Assembly (NCBI RefSeq): GCF_004571135.1
Contig: NZ_SPSB01000004.1
Location: 434,001-498,000 of the forward strand
DNA from: Algoriphagus kandeliae
GTDB lineage: Bacteria > Bacteroidota > Bacteroidia > Cytophagales > Cyclobacteriaceae
Reading direction: 5' to 3'
Length of the DNA stretch: 64,000 bases
The notes beneath the pieces were generated by a model. The model did no database searches. It was not told the DNA's origin and worked only from the letters and a program-made list of their open reading frames with translations. The position numbers and the translations under genes were made by a program. Positions 53,730 through 61,482 of this stretch are shown piece after piece. Position 1 is the first letter of the stretch; every line of letters starts with the position of its first letter.

Positions 53730-55856
53730 ATGAAAAATTTCCCTAAACTCTTTCCTGCTTTTCTCTTGCTTTGGAGCTGTCAATCCGAAATCCAAAAAAC
53801 AGACTACACCGACTAGTCCTACTACGGAGGACCGGCTGATGGAACTCGCTATTCCTCCCTTCAACAAATCAATCGGGACAATGTAGCCAATCTGGAAGTA
53901 GCTTGGACTTATCAAACAGGCGATGCCACTGAGCGCTCACAAATTCAATGTCAGCCCATCGTTAAAAACGGAATTTTGTACGGCACTACGCCACGTCTCC
54001 ATGTTTTCGCTTTGGATGCAGTCACAGCAGAAGAAATCTGGCGTTTGGATCCATTTGAGATTTTAGGAGGAGAAAACTCCTGGGCAGGCACCAACCGAGG
54101 GGTGAGCTATTGGGAAAAAGGAAAAGATAAGCGCATCCTATTTGGAGCTGGAAATTGGCTTATGGCAGTGGATGCCTTGACAGGTGAACCTATTCGCAAT
54201 TTTGGTGACAATGGAAAAATAGATCTCCGCAAAGGTTTGGATACCGATCGGGAAGATTTTTTAATCGTAGCCAATGCACCAGGAAAGGTATTCGAAGATT
54301 TGATTATCATGGGAATGCGTCTTTCTGAAGGATTGGATGCAGCTCCCGGACATATTCGTGCATACCATATTCCAACTGGAAAATTGGAATGGATTTTTCA
54401 TACCATTCCCCATGAAGGTGAGGAAGGATATGACACTTGGGACCCACAATACATACGACAAATCGGAGGTGCAAATAATTGGGCAGGAATGGCCGTTGAC
54501 TATGAAAGAGGAATTGTATTTGTCCCGACTGGCTCGGCTACCTATGACTTTTGGGGAGGCTATAGACAGGGTGACAATCTTTATGCAAATTCCCTTATTG
54601 CCCTCGATGCAAAAACGGGTAAAAAACTATGGCATTTTCAAGGCGTTCACCATGATATTTGGGATCGGGATTTCCCATCTCCGCCTACTCTCATTCGTGT
54701 AGAGAGAGACGGTCAATGGATTGATGCGGTGGCACAAACCTCCAAGCAAGGCTACACCTTTGTTTTCAACCGAGAAACAGGGGAAGCACTTTGGCCAATC
54801 GTAGAGCAGCAAGTACCACAAAGCATCATGCCGGGTGAAAATACAAGCGCTACCCAACCTATCCCTTCCCTACCTGAACCGTTCATGAGGATGGTTTTTG
54901 AAGAAAAGGATATTTTGAATCTCAGACCCGAATGGGAAGCTGATATTCGAACTCAATTACAAAATGCCCAATACGGCGATATGTGGCTCCCTCCACATCC
55001 TGATTATCCCATTGTTTTGTTCCCAGGAATGGACGGTGGAGCCGAATGGGGAGGTTCTGCCTTTGATCCCGAAAGCCAAACCCTCTATGTAAACGCCAAT
55101 CAAATTCCTTGGCTGATTGAGATGACTGCCAATGCAGAATTTGAAGATTTAGGGCAAACGGTTTACACAAATTATTGTGGAAACTGTCATGGTTTGGAGC
55201 AAAAAGGAAACCCACCGGCCATCCCTGCTTTGACTGGGCTCCAAGAAAAATACAGCCCTGACTCTTTGGATTTTCTTTTGAAAAAAGGACGTGGAGCTAT
55301 GCCGGCTTTTGATTATTTGAGTAATGAACAACGGGAAGTTTTGGTGGAATTTTTACTCGGAAAAAACGAGAAGGGAGATAAGAAAGAACTTGAATCCCAG
55401 AACGCCCCATTAGCCCCTCGATACTACATGACCGGCTATCAGAAACTCCTGACAAAGGAAGGACTTTATGGTTCCAATCCACCTTGGGGAGTCTTGACTG
55501 CCCTTGATATGAAAACGGGACTCAAAAAATGGCAGGTTCCTTTAGGAGAAATCGATTCATTGACACAGATGGGCATCCCTAAAACGGGTACCGAAAACTA
55601 CGGTGGTCCAGCTGTCACGGCAGGTGGTTTGTTGTTTATTGCGGCTACCAAGGATGAAAAAATCAGAGCCTTTGATAAAGAAACTGGAGAAATTCTTTGG
55701 GAAGCAAAACTGCCTGCTGCAGGACATGCAACTCCGGCTGTCTATGAGCAAAACGGGAAACAATTTTTGGTCATTGCATGTGGTGGCGGAAAAGGCACCA
55801 AAAGTGGGGATAGCTATGTGGCATTTGCCCTTCCAGATGAGCTAATCAAGAATTAG
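53730..55856 (+). pseudogene. PQQ-dependent dehydrogenase with inserted cytochrome c domain, broken by an in-frame TAG
   Basis: Reading from ATG 53730 gives a lipoprotein signal (PAFLLLWSC), then TDYTD, then TAG at 53814-53816, then SYYGGPADGTRYSSLQQI, after which the frame is open to 55856. Homologues have a Trp before the YYGG block, so the TAG looks like a TGG-to-TAG change at codon 29. The intact length would be 708 residues. Later blocks include GANNWAGMAVDYERGIVFVPTG and the heme motif C483-G-N-C486-H487. Initiation downstream would lose the signal and the first propeller blade. The gene may be recently inactivated, read through, or affected by a base error. Confidence 0.85.
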
Positions 55857-56133
55857 AGTTTTTGTCCAGAGATTTTATCTGTAAACGGATTAACTCCAAT
55901 TGTTCGTTGGCTCTAGACTTGACATTTTCTAACAAAAGACTGGAAGTATTTATTTCCTTTGAGCGTGTGATTTCTACCTGTACTAATTGCTCCAGTTCTT
56001 TCAGTCTCCTCTCCTGCTTTTTCTTTTGTTGGGCATATTCACGGAAAAGGAAAAAATGCAAAAAGCCAAAACCCACCAGCACTAACAAAGCCAAGGAAAA
56101 TAAAATTACATCTTGAATGCTGGCAAAGTACAT
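55846..56133 (-). CDS. Small membrane-anchored coiled-coil protein
   Basis: A 95-residue protein. Residues about 8-30 form one membrane segment (VILFSLALLVLVGFGFLHFFLF), and residues about 34-90 are charged and heptad-like (QQKKKQERRLKELEQLVQVEI ... ANEQLELIRLQIKSLDK). No family is recognised. It converges on the PQQ dehydrogenase gene with an 11-base overlap and lies 80 bases upstream of the kinase-gene end. It might pair with the histidine kinase gene, but this is only positional. Confidence 0.62.
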   Translation of the reverse strand: MYFASIQDVILFSLALLVLVGFGFLHFFLFREYAQQKKKQERRLKELEQLVQVEITRSKEINTSSLLLENVKSRANEQLELIRLQIKSLDKNSNS

Positions 56134-56213
56134 AGTTGGGATTTGGCTATTTCAGGCTTCTCAAAACTAAGTCTGAATAACCATCCCTGAAATACGACAA
56201 AGTACCTATTTAA

Positions 56214-58157
56214 TCAGGAAAAAGTGCCTGAGGAAAGTTGGAGTATAACTTCTGTTCCAACTCCTATTTGGGCTTTAATTTCCAATTTGCCCCCGATTTC
56301 ATCTGCTCTTTTCTGCATATTGGACAAGCCATTTCCAAGTTGGACTTTTTCCTTGTCAAAGCCTTTTCCATCATCTTTTATTTGAAAAGTAAGACTTCCG
56401 GAGTCTTTTGTGATCAAGACCTGAATCACTTTTGCCTCTCCATATTTCAAAGCGTTTTGGATAGCTTCCTGCACAATTCGCAAAACTTGTATACTCGTAG
56501 CAGATGGCATTTTCGCAGATAAATCCACATCCGAATCCTGAATAAATTCCAGTTTTACCTGCGTTGAATCTTGGCCTTGCTGAATAAAATTATGGACTCG
56601 ACCGATGAGGTTTTCGAAAGAAACCGAGCCGCTGTTCATCGCCCAAATGGTATCCCTAAGTTCCCGAATAGTTTGTTTGGTGAAATTGGCAATTGACTCA
56701 TATCGAGGAGTCAAGGTTTCCTTAATCGGGTCAAAATATTTGAGATTTTCTATGGAAGAAATGATGAAAGTCAACTGTGCTCCGATATTATCATGCAAAT
56801 CCCTCGAAATCAGCAGGCGCTGTTCCTGCAATTTGTTTTGGGTTTCAATCTGTGCCAAAGCAGCCTTCAATTCCCCCTCCTGTTTCAATTGCTTATTCTT
56901 GAGCTTTTGTTGACTGTATAAAAGGTAACCTACAATTGCCAAAATCAAGGCTAAGCCCAGCGAACCGAAGAGCTGCAAATTTTTATTCCTGATCTCCAGT
57001 TGCTGTTCAGCAATTTGAAGATCCTTTAGTTCCGTTTGATACTTGGTTTCCAGTTCCGTGGTTCGTTCACGGGATTCCTTCTCTAGTTTATTCCGGAAAG
57101 TCTCCTGATACAAATTGGCGTAATATCGAGAACTGTCGGGTTTTCCGATGGAGGCATAAAGCGGTATCAATTCGAAGTAGGAGAATAAAACATCTTCTTC
57201 TGAACCTTGTTCCTTGAATTTCTCCGCAGCTTCGAGTAAAAGTGGCTTTGCTTCTGCATATTTCTTTTGTGCATTGTATGCTATACCTAGTGCTAATTCC
57301 AGCCCTGCTTTCTCAAATTCGGCATTAATGGATTGAGCAACAATTAGCCCTTTTTTGGCCACGGATTCCAATTTTTCTATGTCACCAATCTCCTGTAGAA
57401 AAAATGAATAAATCCGATAAGAAATTGCCTGATTCAAGGGATCATCCAATTCCAAAGCGAGAGAAATTGCATCTTGAAAATATTGGTCGGCCTGCTCATA
57501 GTCTCCCAAATATTTATAGCAACTCCCCAAATTATTGTAAGTACCGACCAAGTTTCGATAATCCCCCAATTCTTTCCGAAGCTCAGCCACTTCCTGATAC
57601 ATCTGAATGGCTTTATCATAATCGGGGAGATTTTGATAAATGACCCCCAGATTATTTTTTACTGCAGCGGCATTCAATAGCGCGCCTTCCTTCTCAAAAA
57701 TGGGTAGAGCCTTTAGGAAAAAGTAAATAGCAGAATCAGATTCATATTTCCGCTGGAAAATATATCCCAAGGCATTATAAACCTTTGCCAAACCCAAAGA
57801 ATCCTGACTTTCCTCCCGGATTTCCCTTGCCAACAGATAAAGCTTCATGGCTTCGTCCAACTCACCTTTTTGCAAAAATCCACTTCCCAAGTCCGTGTAG
57901 GATTGAGCTAGAATTTTGGTATCCTTGCTTTCTTTGGCTTTTTCTACTGCAAGCTCACCAAAATAGATTGCAGAATCCAAATTAAAGACAGCATACTGCC
58001 AACCCAATTCCCCGTACATATTCGCCAATTGATCCGCAGGCAAATCCTCCTGAATTCGTAGGCGAAGACTATCAATGATTTGGCGGGGACTTTGGGCATG
58101 AAGTGAATGCTGGAAAAAAATCAGAAATAGCAAAAAGGACAAAAGTCTGAAATTCAT
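56214..58157 (-). CDS. TPR-containing sensor histidine kinase, NarX/HisKA_3 type
   Basis: About 647 residues from ATG 58157, which starts the signal peptide MNFRLLSFLLFLIFFQHSLHAQ; a longer frame to 58328 has no signal and is rejected. Residues about 30-380 hold TPR repeats (e.g. AKVYNALGYIFQRKYESDSAI, YNNLGSCYKYLGDYEQADQYF). One membrane segment (LGLALILAIVGYLLY) lies near residue 400. The kinase part has the phospho-His H455 in SRDLHDNIGAQLTF, the N box QEAIQNALKYGEA and G boxes DDGKGF and GNGLSNM. The TPR part is predicted to be periplasmic. No response regulator gene is adjacent. Confidence 0.92.
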   Translation of the reverse strand: MNFRLLSFLLFLIFFQHSLHAQSPRQIIDSLRLRIQEDLPADQLANMYGELGWQYAVFNLDSAIYFGELAVEKAKESKDTKILAQSYTDLGSGFLQKGELDEAMKLYLLAREIREESQDSLGLAKVYNALGYIFQRKYESDSAIYFFLKALPIFEKEGALLNAAAVKNNLGVIYQNLPDYDKAIQMYQEVAELRKELGDYRNLVGTYNNLGSCYKYLGDYEQADQYFQDAISLALELDDPLNQAISYRIYSFFLQEIGDIEKLESVAKKGLIVAQSINAEFEKAGLELALGIAYNAQKKYAEAKPLLLEAAEKFKEQGSEEDVLFSYFELIPLYASIGKPDSSRYYANLYQETFRNKLEKESRERTTELETKYQTELKDLQIAEQQLEIRNKNLQLFGSLGLALILAIVGYLLYSQQKLKNKQLKQEGELKAALAQIETQNKLQEQRLLISRDLHDNIGAQLTFIISSIENLKYFDPIKETLTPRYESIANFTKQTIRELRDTIWAMNSGSVSFENLIGRVHNFIQQGQDSTQVKLEFIQDSDVDLSAKMPSATSIQVLRIVQEAIQNALKYGEAKVIQVLITKDSGSLTFQIKDDGKGFDKEKVQLGNGLSNMQKRADEIGGKLEIKAQIGVGTEVILQLSSGTFS

Positions 58158-58219
58158 ACAGTTTGGAACTAAATAAAGAAAACCTTTTAAAACGAATAAT
58201 ATTAATTCATCTGCTAAAA

Positions 58220-58239
58220 CCCAAATTGAAAAATTTGGG
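58220..58239. other. Short hairpin in the kinase/acyl-CoA dehydrogenase gap
   Basis: CCCAAATT-GAAA-AATTTGGG is a perfect 8-bp stem with a GAAA tetraloop. It lies in the 218-base divergent gap between the histidine kinase and the acyl-CoA dehydrogenase genes. It is not next to a T tract, so a regulatory or structural role is guesswork. Confidence 0.35.
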
Positions 58240-58375
58240 AAATGGAAAGTGCGTAAAAAATGATTAACTTTTTTAAGCGATTTCCCCAATCTTCTATGGA
58301 AATACCGCATTTGTGGAAGCCAAACCAAATCTTAATCTTAGGGTTTGATTTAAAGAAAATAAACCCAAATAATCC

Positions 58376-59521
58376 ATGTTGAATTTTACCTTGAACGAAA
58401 ATCAGCGCATGATCGCTGATATGATCCGTGATTTTGGAGCGAAGGAAATCACTCCTTTTCGCAAAGATTGGGATGATAAACAGCATTTTCCCATAGAACT
58501 TTTTAAAAAACTAGGACAATTGGGGCTGATGGGAGTTTTGGTTCCCCATGAATACGGAGGTGCTGGATTTGGATACTTTGAGTATGTTACCGCAATCGCT
58601 GAATTAGCCAAATTGGATCCTGCAATCGGATTGTCCATGGCAGCTCACAATTCCCTTTGCACCAACCATATTTTAATGTTTGGCTCCGAGGAGCAAAAAC
58701 AAAAATACCTTCCCAAACTAGCTACTTGTGAGTGGCTCGGGGCTTGGGGATTGACAGAGCCGAATACCGGTTCGGATGCTGGGAATATGCGAACTGTTGC
58801 AAAAAAGGACGGCGATTATTACATCATCAACGGAGCCAAGAACTTCATTACCCATGGTTTCTCGGGAGATGTTGCTGTCGTCATTGCACGTACAGGAGAA
58901 ATTGGGGATTCACATGGTATGACTGCTTTTGTGGTTGAAAAGGGAACTCCCGGTTTCCGAGGAGGCAGAAAAGAAGACAAATTAGGAATGCGTGCATCCG
59001 AAACTGCAGAGATGATATTTGAAGATTGCAAAGTCCATGAAAGTCAGGTCTTGGGAGAGGTTGGCGAAGGATTTATCCAATCCATGAAAGTCTTGGATGG
59101 AGGTAGAATTTCCATTGCAGCGCTTTCTTTGGGAATCGCCGAGGGAGCCTTGGAGGCCTCTATTCAATACTCTAAGGAGCGACAGCAATTCAATCAGCCC
59201 ATCAGCAAGTTTCAGGGGATTTCCTTCAAACTCGCCGATATGGCTACTCAAGTTGAAGCAGCAAGCTTATTGACTTTTAAAGCAGCTGACCTCAAAAACC
59301 GAGGAGAAAAAGTAACCTTGGAAGGAGCTCAGGCAAAATATTATTCTTCCGAAGTAGCTGTTTCTGTTTCGAATGAAGCCGTACAGATTTTTGGAGGGTA
59401 CGGCTTTACCAAAGACTATCCAGTGGAAAAATACTACCGAGACGCCAAACTCTGCACTATCGGTGAGGGCACTTCTGAGATCCAAAAACTGGTGATTTCG
59501 AGAGAGGTTTTGAGGAAGTAA
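58376..59521 (+). CDS. Acyl-CoA dehydrogenase
   Basis: A 381-residue flavoprotein with the family blocks EWLGAWGLTEPNTGSDAGNM, INGAKNFITHG, and the C-terminal QIFGGYGFTKDYPVEKYYRDAKLCTIGEGTSEIQ, where the Glu of EGTSEIQ near residue 370 is the probable catalytic base. It oxidises a short- or branched-chain acyl-CoA to the enoyl-CoA and passes electrons to ETF. The chain specificity is not decided. It is a single gene, convergent with xerD across a strong inverted repeat. Confidence 0.95.
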   Translation: MLNFTLNENQRMIADMIRDFGAKEITPFRKDWDDKQHFPIELFKKLGQLGLMGVLVPHEYGGAGFGYFEYVTAIAELAKLDPAIGLSMAAHNSLCTNHILMFGSEEQKQKYLPKLATCEWLGAWGLTEPNTGSDAGNMRTVAKKDGDYYIINGAKNFITHGFSGDVAVVIARTGEIGDSHGMTAFVVEKGTPGFRGGRKEDKLGMRASETAEMIFEDCKVHESQVLGEVGEGFIQSMKVLDGGRISIAALSLGIAEGALEASIQYSKERQQFNQPISKFQGISFKLADMATQVEAASLLTFKAADLKNRGEKVTLEGAQAKYYSSEVAVSVSNEAVQIFGGYGFTKDYPVEKYYRDAKLCTIGEGTSEIQKLVISREVLRK

Positions 59522-59547
59522 AACTTCAAAAACCACCTTTAAATTTT

Positions 59548-59621
59548 TGTCAGTCCGAGTTTTGATAATTTTGTCAGTCCGGGCGGAGTCGAGGACCCTT
59601 GGACTCCGCTCGGACTGACAA
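59548..59621. repeat. Inverted repeat with 20-base arms between acyl-CoA dehydrogenase and xerD genes
   Basis: Arms at 59571-59590 and 59602-59621 differ by one base and enclose 11 bases (TTGTCAGTCCGGGCGGAGTC and its near-complement). A partial direct copy, TTGTCAGTCCGAG, precedes at 59548-59560. It sits between convergent genes, so it can end transcription from both, but it lacks T tracts and looks like a REP-type repeat. Confidence 0.8.
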
Positions 59622-59630
59622 TCGCAATTG

Positions 59631-60548
59631 CTAAATTTCTTTCCGGTTCCTGGGGTGAAAATCGGTCAATACCTGACGAAGGTAATCCCGATCCAAATGG
59701 GTGTAAATCTCGGTGGTAGTGATGCTTTCGTGACCCAGCATTTCCTGTACTGCACGAAGATCAGCACCTCCTTCAATTAGATGGGTGGCAAAGGAATGCC
59801 GAAAAGTGTGAGGACTTACATTTTTTTCAATTCCAACCCTTGCTACCGAATCTTTGATGATCATAAAAACCATCACACGACTCAATTTTTTCCCACGACG
59901 ATTCAGGAAAACATACTCCTCATGACCCCGGGCGATTTCCTGATGATTTCGAACTTCCTTTAGGTAGATATTCAAGTACTTCAGCGCATCTTTTCCTACC
60001 GGAACTAACCGTTCTTTATTTCCTTTCCCAACAATGCGAAGGAATCCTATATCTTCGAAAATTTGGCTCTTCTTTAGATTGATCAGTTCCGAAACCCGCA
60101 AACCACTGCTGTAAAGCAGTTCGAGCATGGCCCGATTACGATGTCCCTGTGCATCACCTAAAGGAATACCTTCCAAGATTTGATTGATTTCATGAAAACT
60201 CAAGGTATCCGGAAGTTTTCGCCCAAGACGAGGTGCTTCCAAAAGCTGAGCTGGGTCTTTGGATATTAGCTCTTCATAAACCAAAAACTTGTAAAAGGCT
60301 TTGATTCCAGAGATTATACGTGCTTGGGTAAATTCAGATATTTCCAATTTTCCCAACATCCCTACAAATTCCCGAAGTTGCTTAGTTTCTACCTCAGCAG
60401 GTCCTAAGGAGGGATATTCATTCTCTAAAAAATGGGATAGTTTTTCTACATCCGAACAGTAGGCCTGAATGGAATTTTCACTAAGCGAACGCTCAATTTT
60501 TAGGTAATGGCGAAACTGTTTGATGAAATTTTCCCAGGATTTGGACAT
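59631..60548 (-). CDS. xerD: Tyrosine recombinase XerD
   Basis: A 305-residue tyrosine recombinase with the catalytic residues R151 (SSGLRVSEL), K175 (VGKGNKER), H247, R250 (SPHTFRHSF), H273 (MLGHESI) and Y282 (TEIYTH). The N-terminal SAM-like core-binding domain is complete. XerD with XerC resolves chromosome dimers at dif. Length and start are normal. No dif-like site was recognised in the window, and nothing suggests a mobile-element integrase. Confidence 0.93.
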   Translation of the reverse strand: MSKSWENFIKQFRHYLKIERSLSENSIQAYCSDVEKLSHFLENEYPSLGPAEVETKQLREFVGMLGKLEISEFTQARIISGIKAFYKFLVYEELISKDPAQLLEAPRLGRKLPDTLSFHEINQILEGIPLGDAQGHRNRAMLELLYSSGLRVSELINLKKSQIFEDIGFLRIVGKGNKERLVPVGKDALKYLNIYLKEVRNHQEIARGHEEYVFLNRRGKKLSRVMVFMIIKDSVARVGIEKNVSPHTFRHSFATHLIEGGADLRAVQEMLGHESITTTEIYTHLDRDYLRQVLTDFHPRNRKEI

Positions 60549-60597
60549 GGAGTAATTTTTATAGAATGGTTCAAAAATGGGGCCATGATATAAATAA

Positions 60598-60725
60598 GAT
60601 AGCTACGCAGATAATTTGAAGATAGGGTAGCAATTGCTACCCAGATAGACCAAAATGATCAAACCATCCCATATCTTGCGAAGCATATCTTTCCGACCGA
60701 AGGGAGGTATATCTGCATTGCTATC
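60598..60725. repeat. Foldback repeat between xerD and the deformylase gene
   Basis: Outer arms GATAGCTACGCAGATA (60598-60613) and TATCTGCATTGCTATC (60710-60725) pair at 14 of 16 positions. An inner 18-base perfect palindrome, GGGTAGCAATTGCTACCC, lies at 60625-60642. The segment CCGACCGAAGGGAGG (60693-60707) resembles one in the element at 63399. The 213-base gap contains no gene. Confidence 0.72.
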
Positions 60726-60761
60726 TTTAATTGTTCCAAAATAATTAAGCAGCCTCGAATC

Positions 60762-61247
60762 TTATTCCCTCCACTTAAAACTCCTCTTATCAATCGCCCG
60801 CATCGTGCAAAGTACTCCGTCGAGATGATCGTATTCATGTTGGATTAATTCAGAAATAGCTCCCTCCACATTCCAAGATTGAGCTTCCCAGTTTTCATCT
60901 ACATAATCCAGTGTCAAGCTTTGGTATCGCTCCACTTTTATAAACAGGTTGGGAAAAGACATGCAATCATCCCAGAGTTCGAATTTCTCCTCACTCAGGT
61001 TTTTAAGCACAGGATTTAAAATGATGTAAGGCCGGTCCAGATTGAGGTAGAACATACGCTTCATAATCCCCAATTGAGGGGCAGCAATTCCTCGACCGAA
61101 GCCATAGACTCGACGGATATCCTCCATGGCCTCATGAAGCTGCTGAGTCCATTCGGGGACTTGGGACAATTCAGACTGAAGTACCGGCTCGCATACTTGA
61201 TACAATCTGGGATCGCCGAGTTTGAGAATATCATGGATGGTTTTCAT
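60762..61247 (-). CDS. Peptide deformylase-like protein
   Basis: About 161 residues from ATG 61247 (MKTIHDILKLGDPRLYQVCEP), which matches the normal deformylase start; a longer frame to 61355 is not supported. Motif I is GRGIAAPQLG (normal), motif III is QHEYDHLDG (normal), but motif II reads WDDCMSFP instead of EGCLS. The metal-ligand Cys and two His remain. It may remove formyl groups from new proteins or act on another substrate; another def gene is likely elsewhere but is not seen here. Confidence 0.85.
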   Translation of the reverse strand: MKTIHDILKLGDPRLYQVCEPVLQSELSQVPEWTQQLHEAMEDIRRVYGFGRGIAAPQLGIMKRMFYLNLDRPYIILNPVLKNLSEEKFELWDDCMSFPNLFIKVERYQSLTLDYVDENWEAQSWNVEGAISELIQHEYDHLDGVLCTMRAIDKRSFKWRE

Positions 61248-61292
61248 GGTTTGAAGATAGGCTTTGCCAAAAAAATGTAAAAGGTTAAATAA

Positions 61293-61390
61293 AAATACGA
61301 TAGAAATATCGTGGAAATACACCTCGCTGCGCTCTTTGAAATAATAATGGATCAAGTTTCAAAATTCAAGTTGATTATTCATTTCATTTA
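61293..61390. repeat. Partial foldback repeat before the ABC-F gene
   Basis: CGATA-GAAA-TATCG (61298-61311) is followed by GTGGAAATACACC, which is also found in the element at 63399, and then by an imperfect inverted pair (GAAATAATAATGGATCAA and TTGATTATTCATTTC). It fills most of the 235-base gap between the deformylase and ABC-F genes. Confidence 0.5.
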
Positions 61391-61470
61391 ACAATTCCCC
61401 CGCGTATTTCTTTTGAATCTCAACTATAAATTAGGGGATATTTCAACCATATTTCTATCCTATTTTCCCT

Positions 61471-61478
61471 TACTTTTG
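61471..61478 (+). promoter_or_regulatory. -7 box of a probable leaderless promoter for the ABC-F gene
   Basis: TACTTTTG is followed by CCCC and the ATG at 61483, the same four-base gap as for rlmN and the marC-like gene. No TTTG at the -33 position was found. Confidence 0.5.
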
Positions 61479-61482
61479 CCCC

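Noticed and set aside
53976..55856. Annotating the PQQ dehydrogenase as an intact gene from a TTG at 53976
   Set aside because: The preceding 82 codons from ATG 53730 clearly encode the signal and the first blade of the same protein, so the frame is a broken gene and not a shorter intact one.
58158..58328. N-terminal extension of the histidine kinase to 58328
   Set aside because: The extension is not hydrophobic in the right way and would bury the good signal peptide starting at 58157.
59631..60548. Phage or island integrase
   Set aside because: The protein is a full-length XerD among housekeeping genes, with no tRNA target, attachment site or phage gene nearby.
61248..61355. N-terminal extension of the deformylase to 61355
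   Set aside because: It would be encoded by the repeat element, and the conserved start is at 61247.
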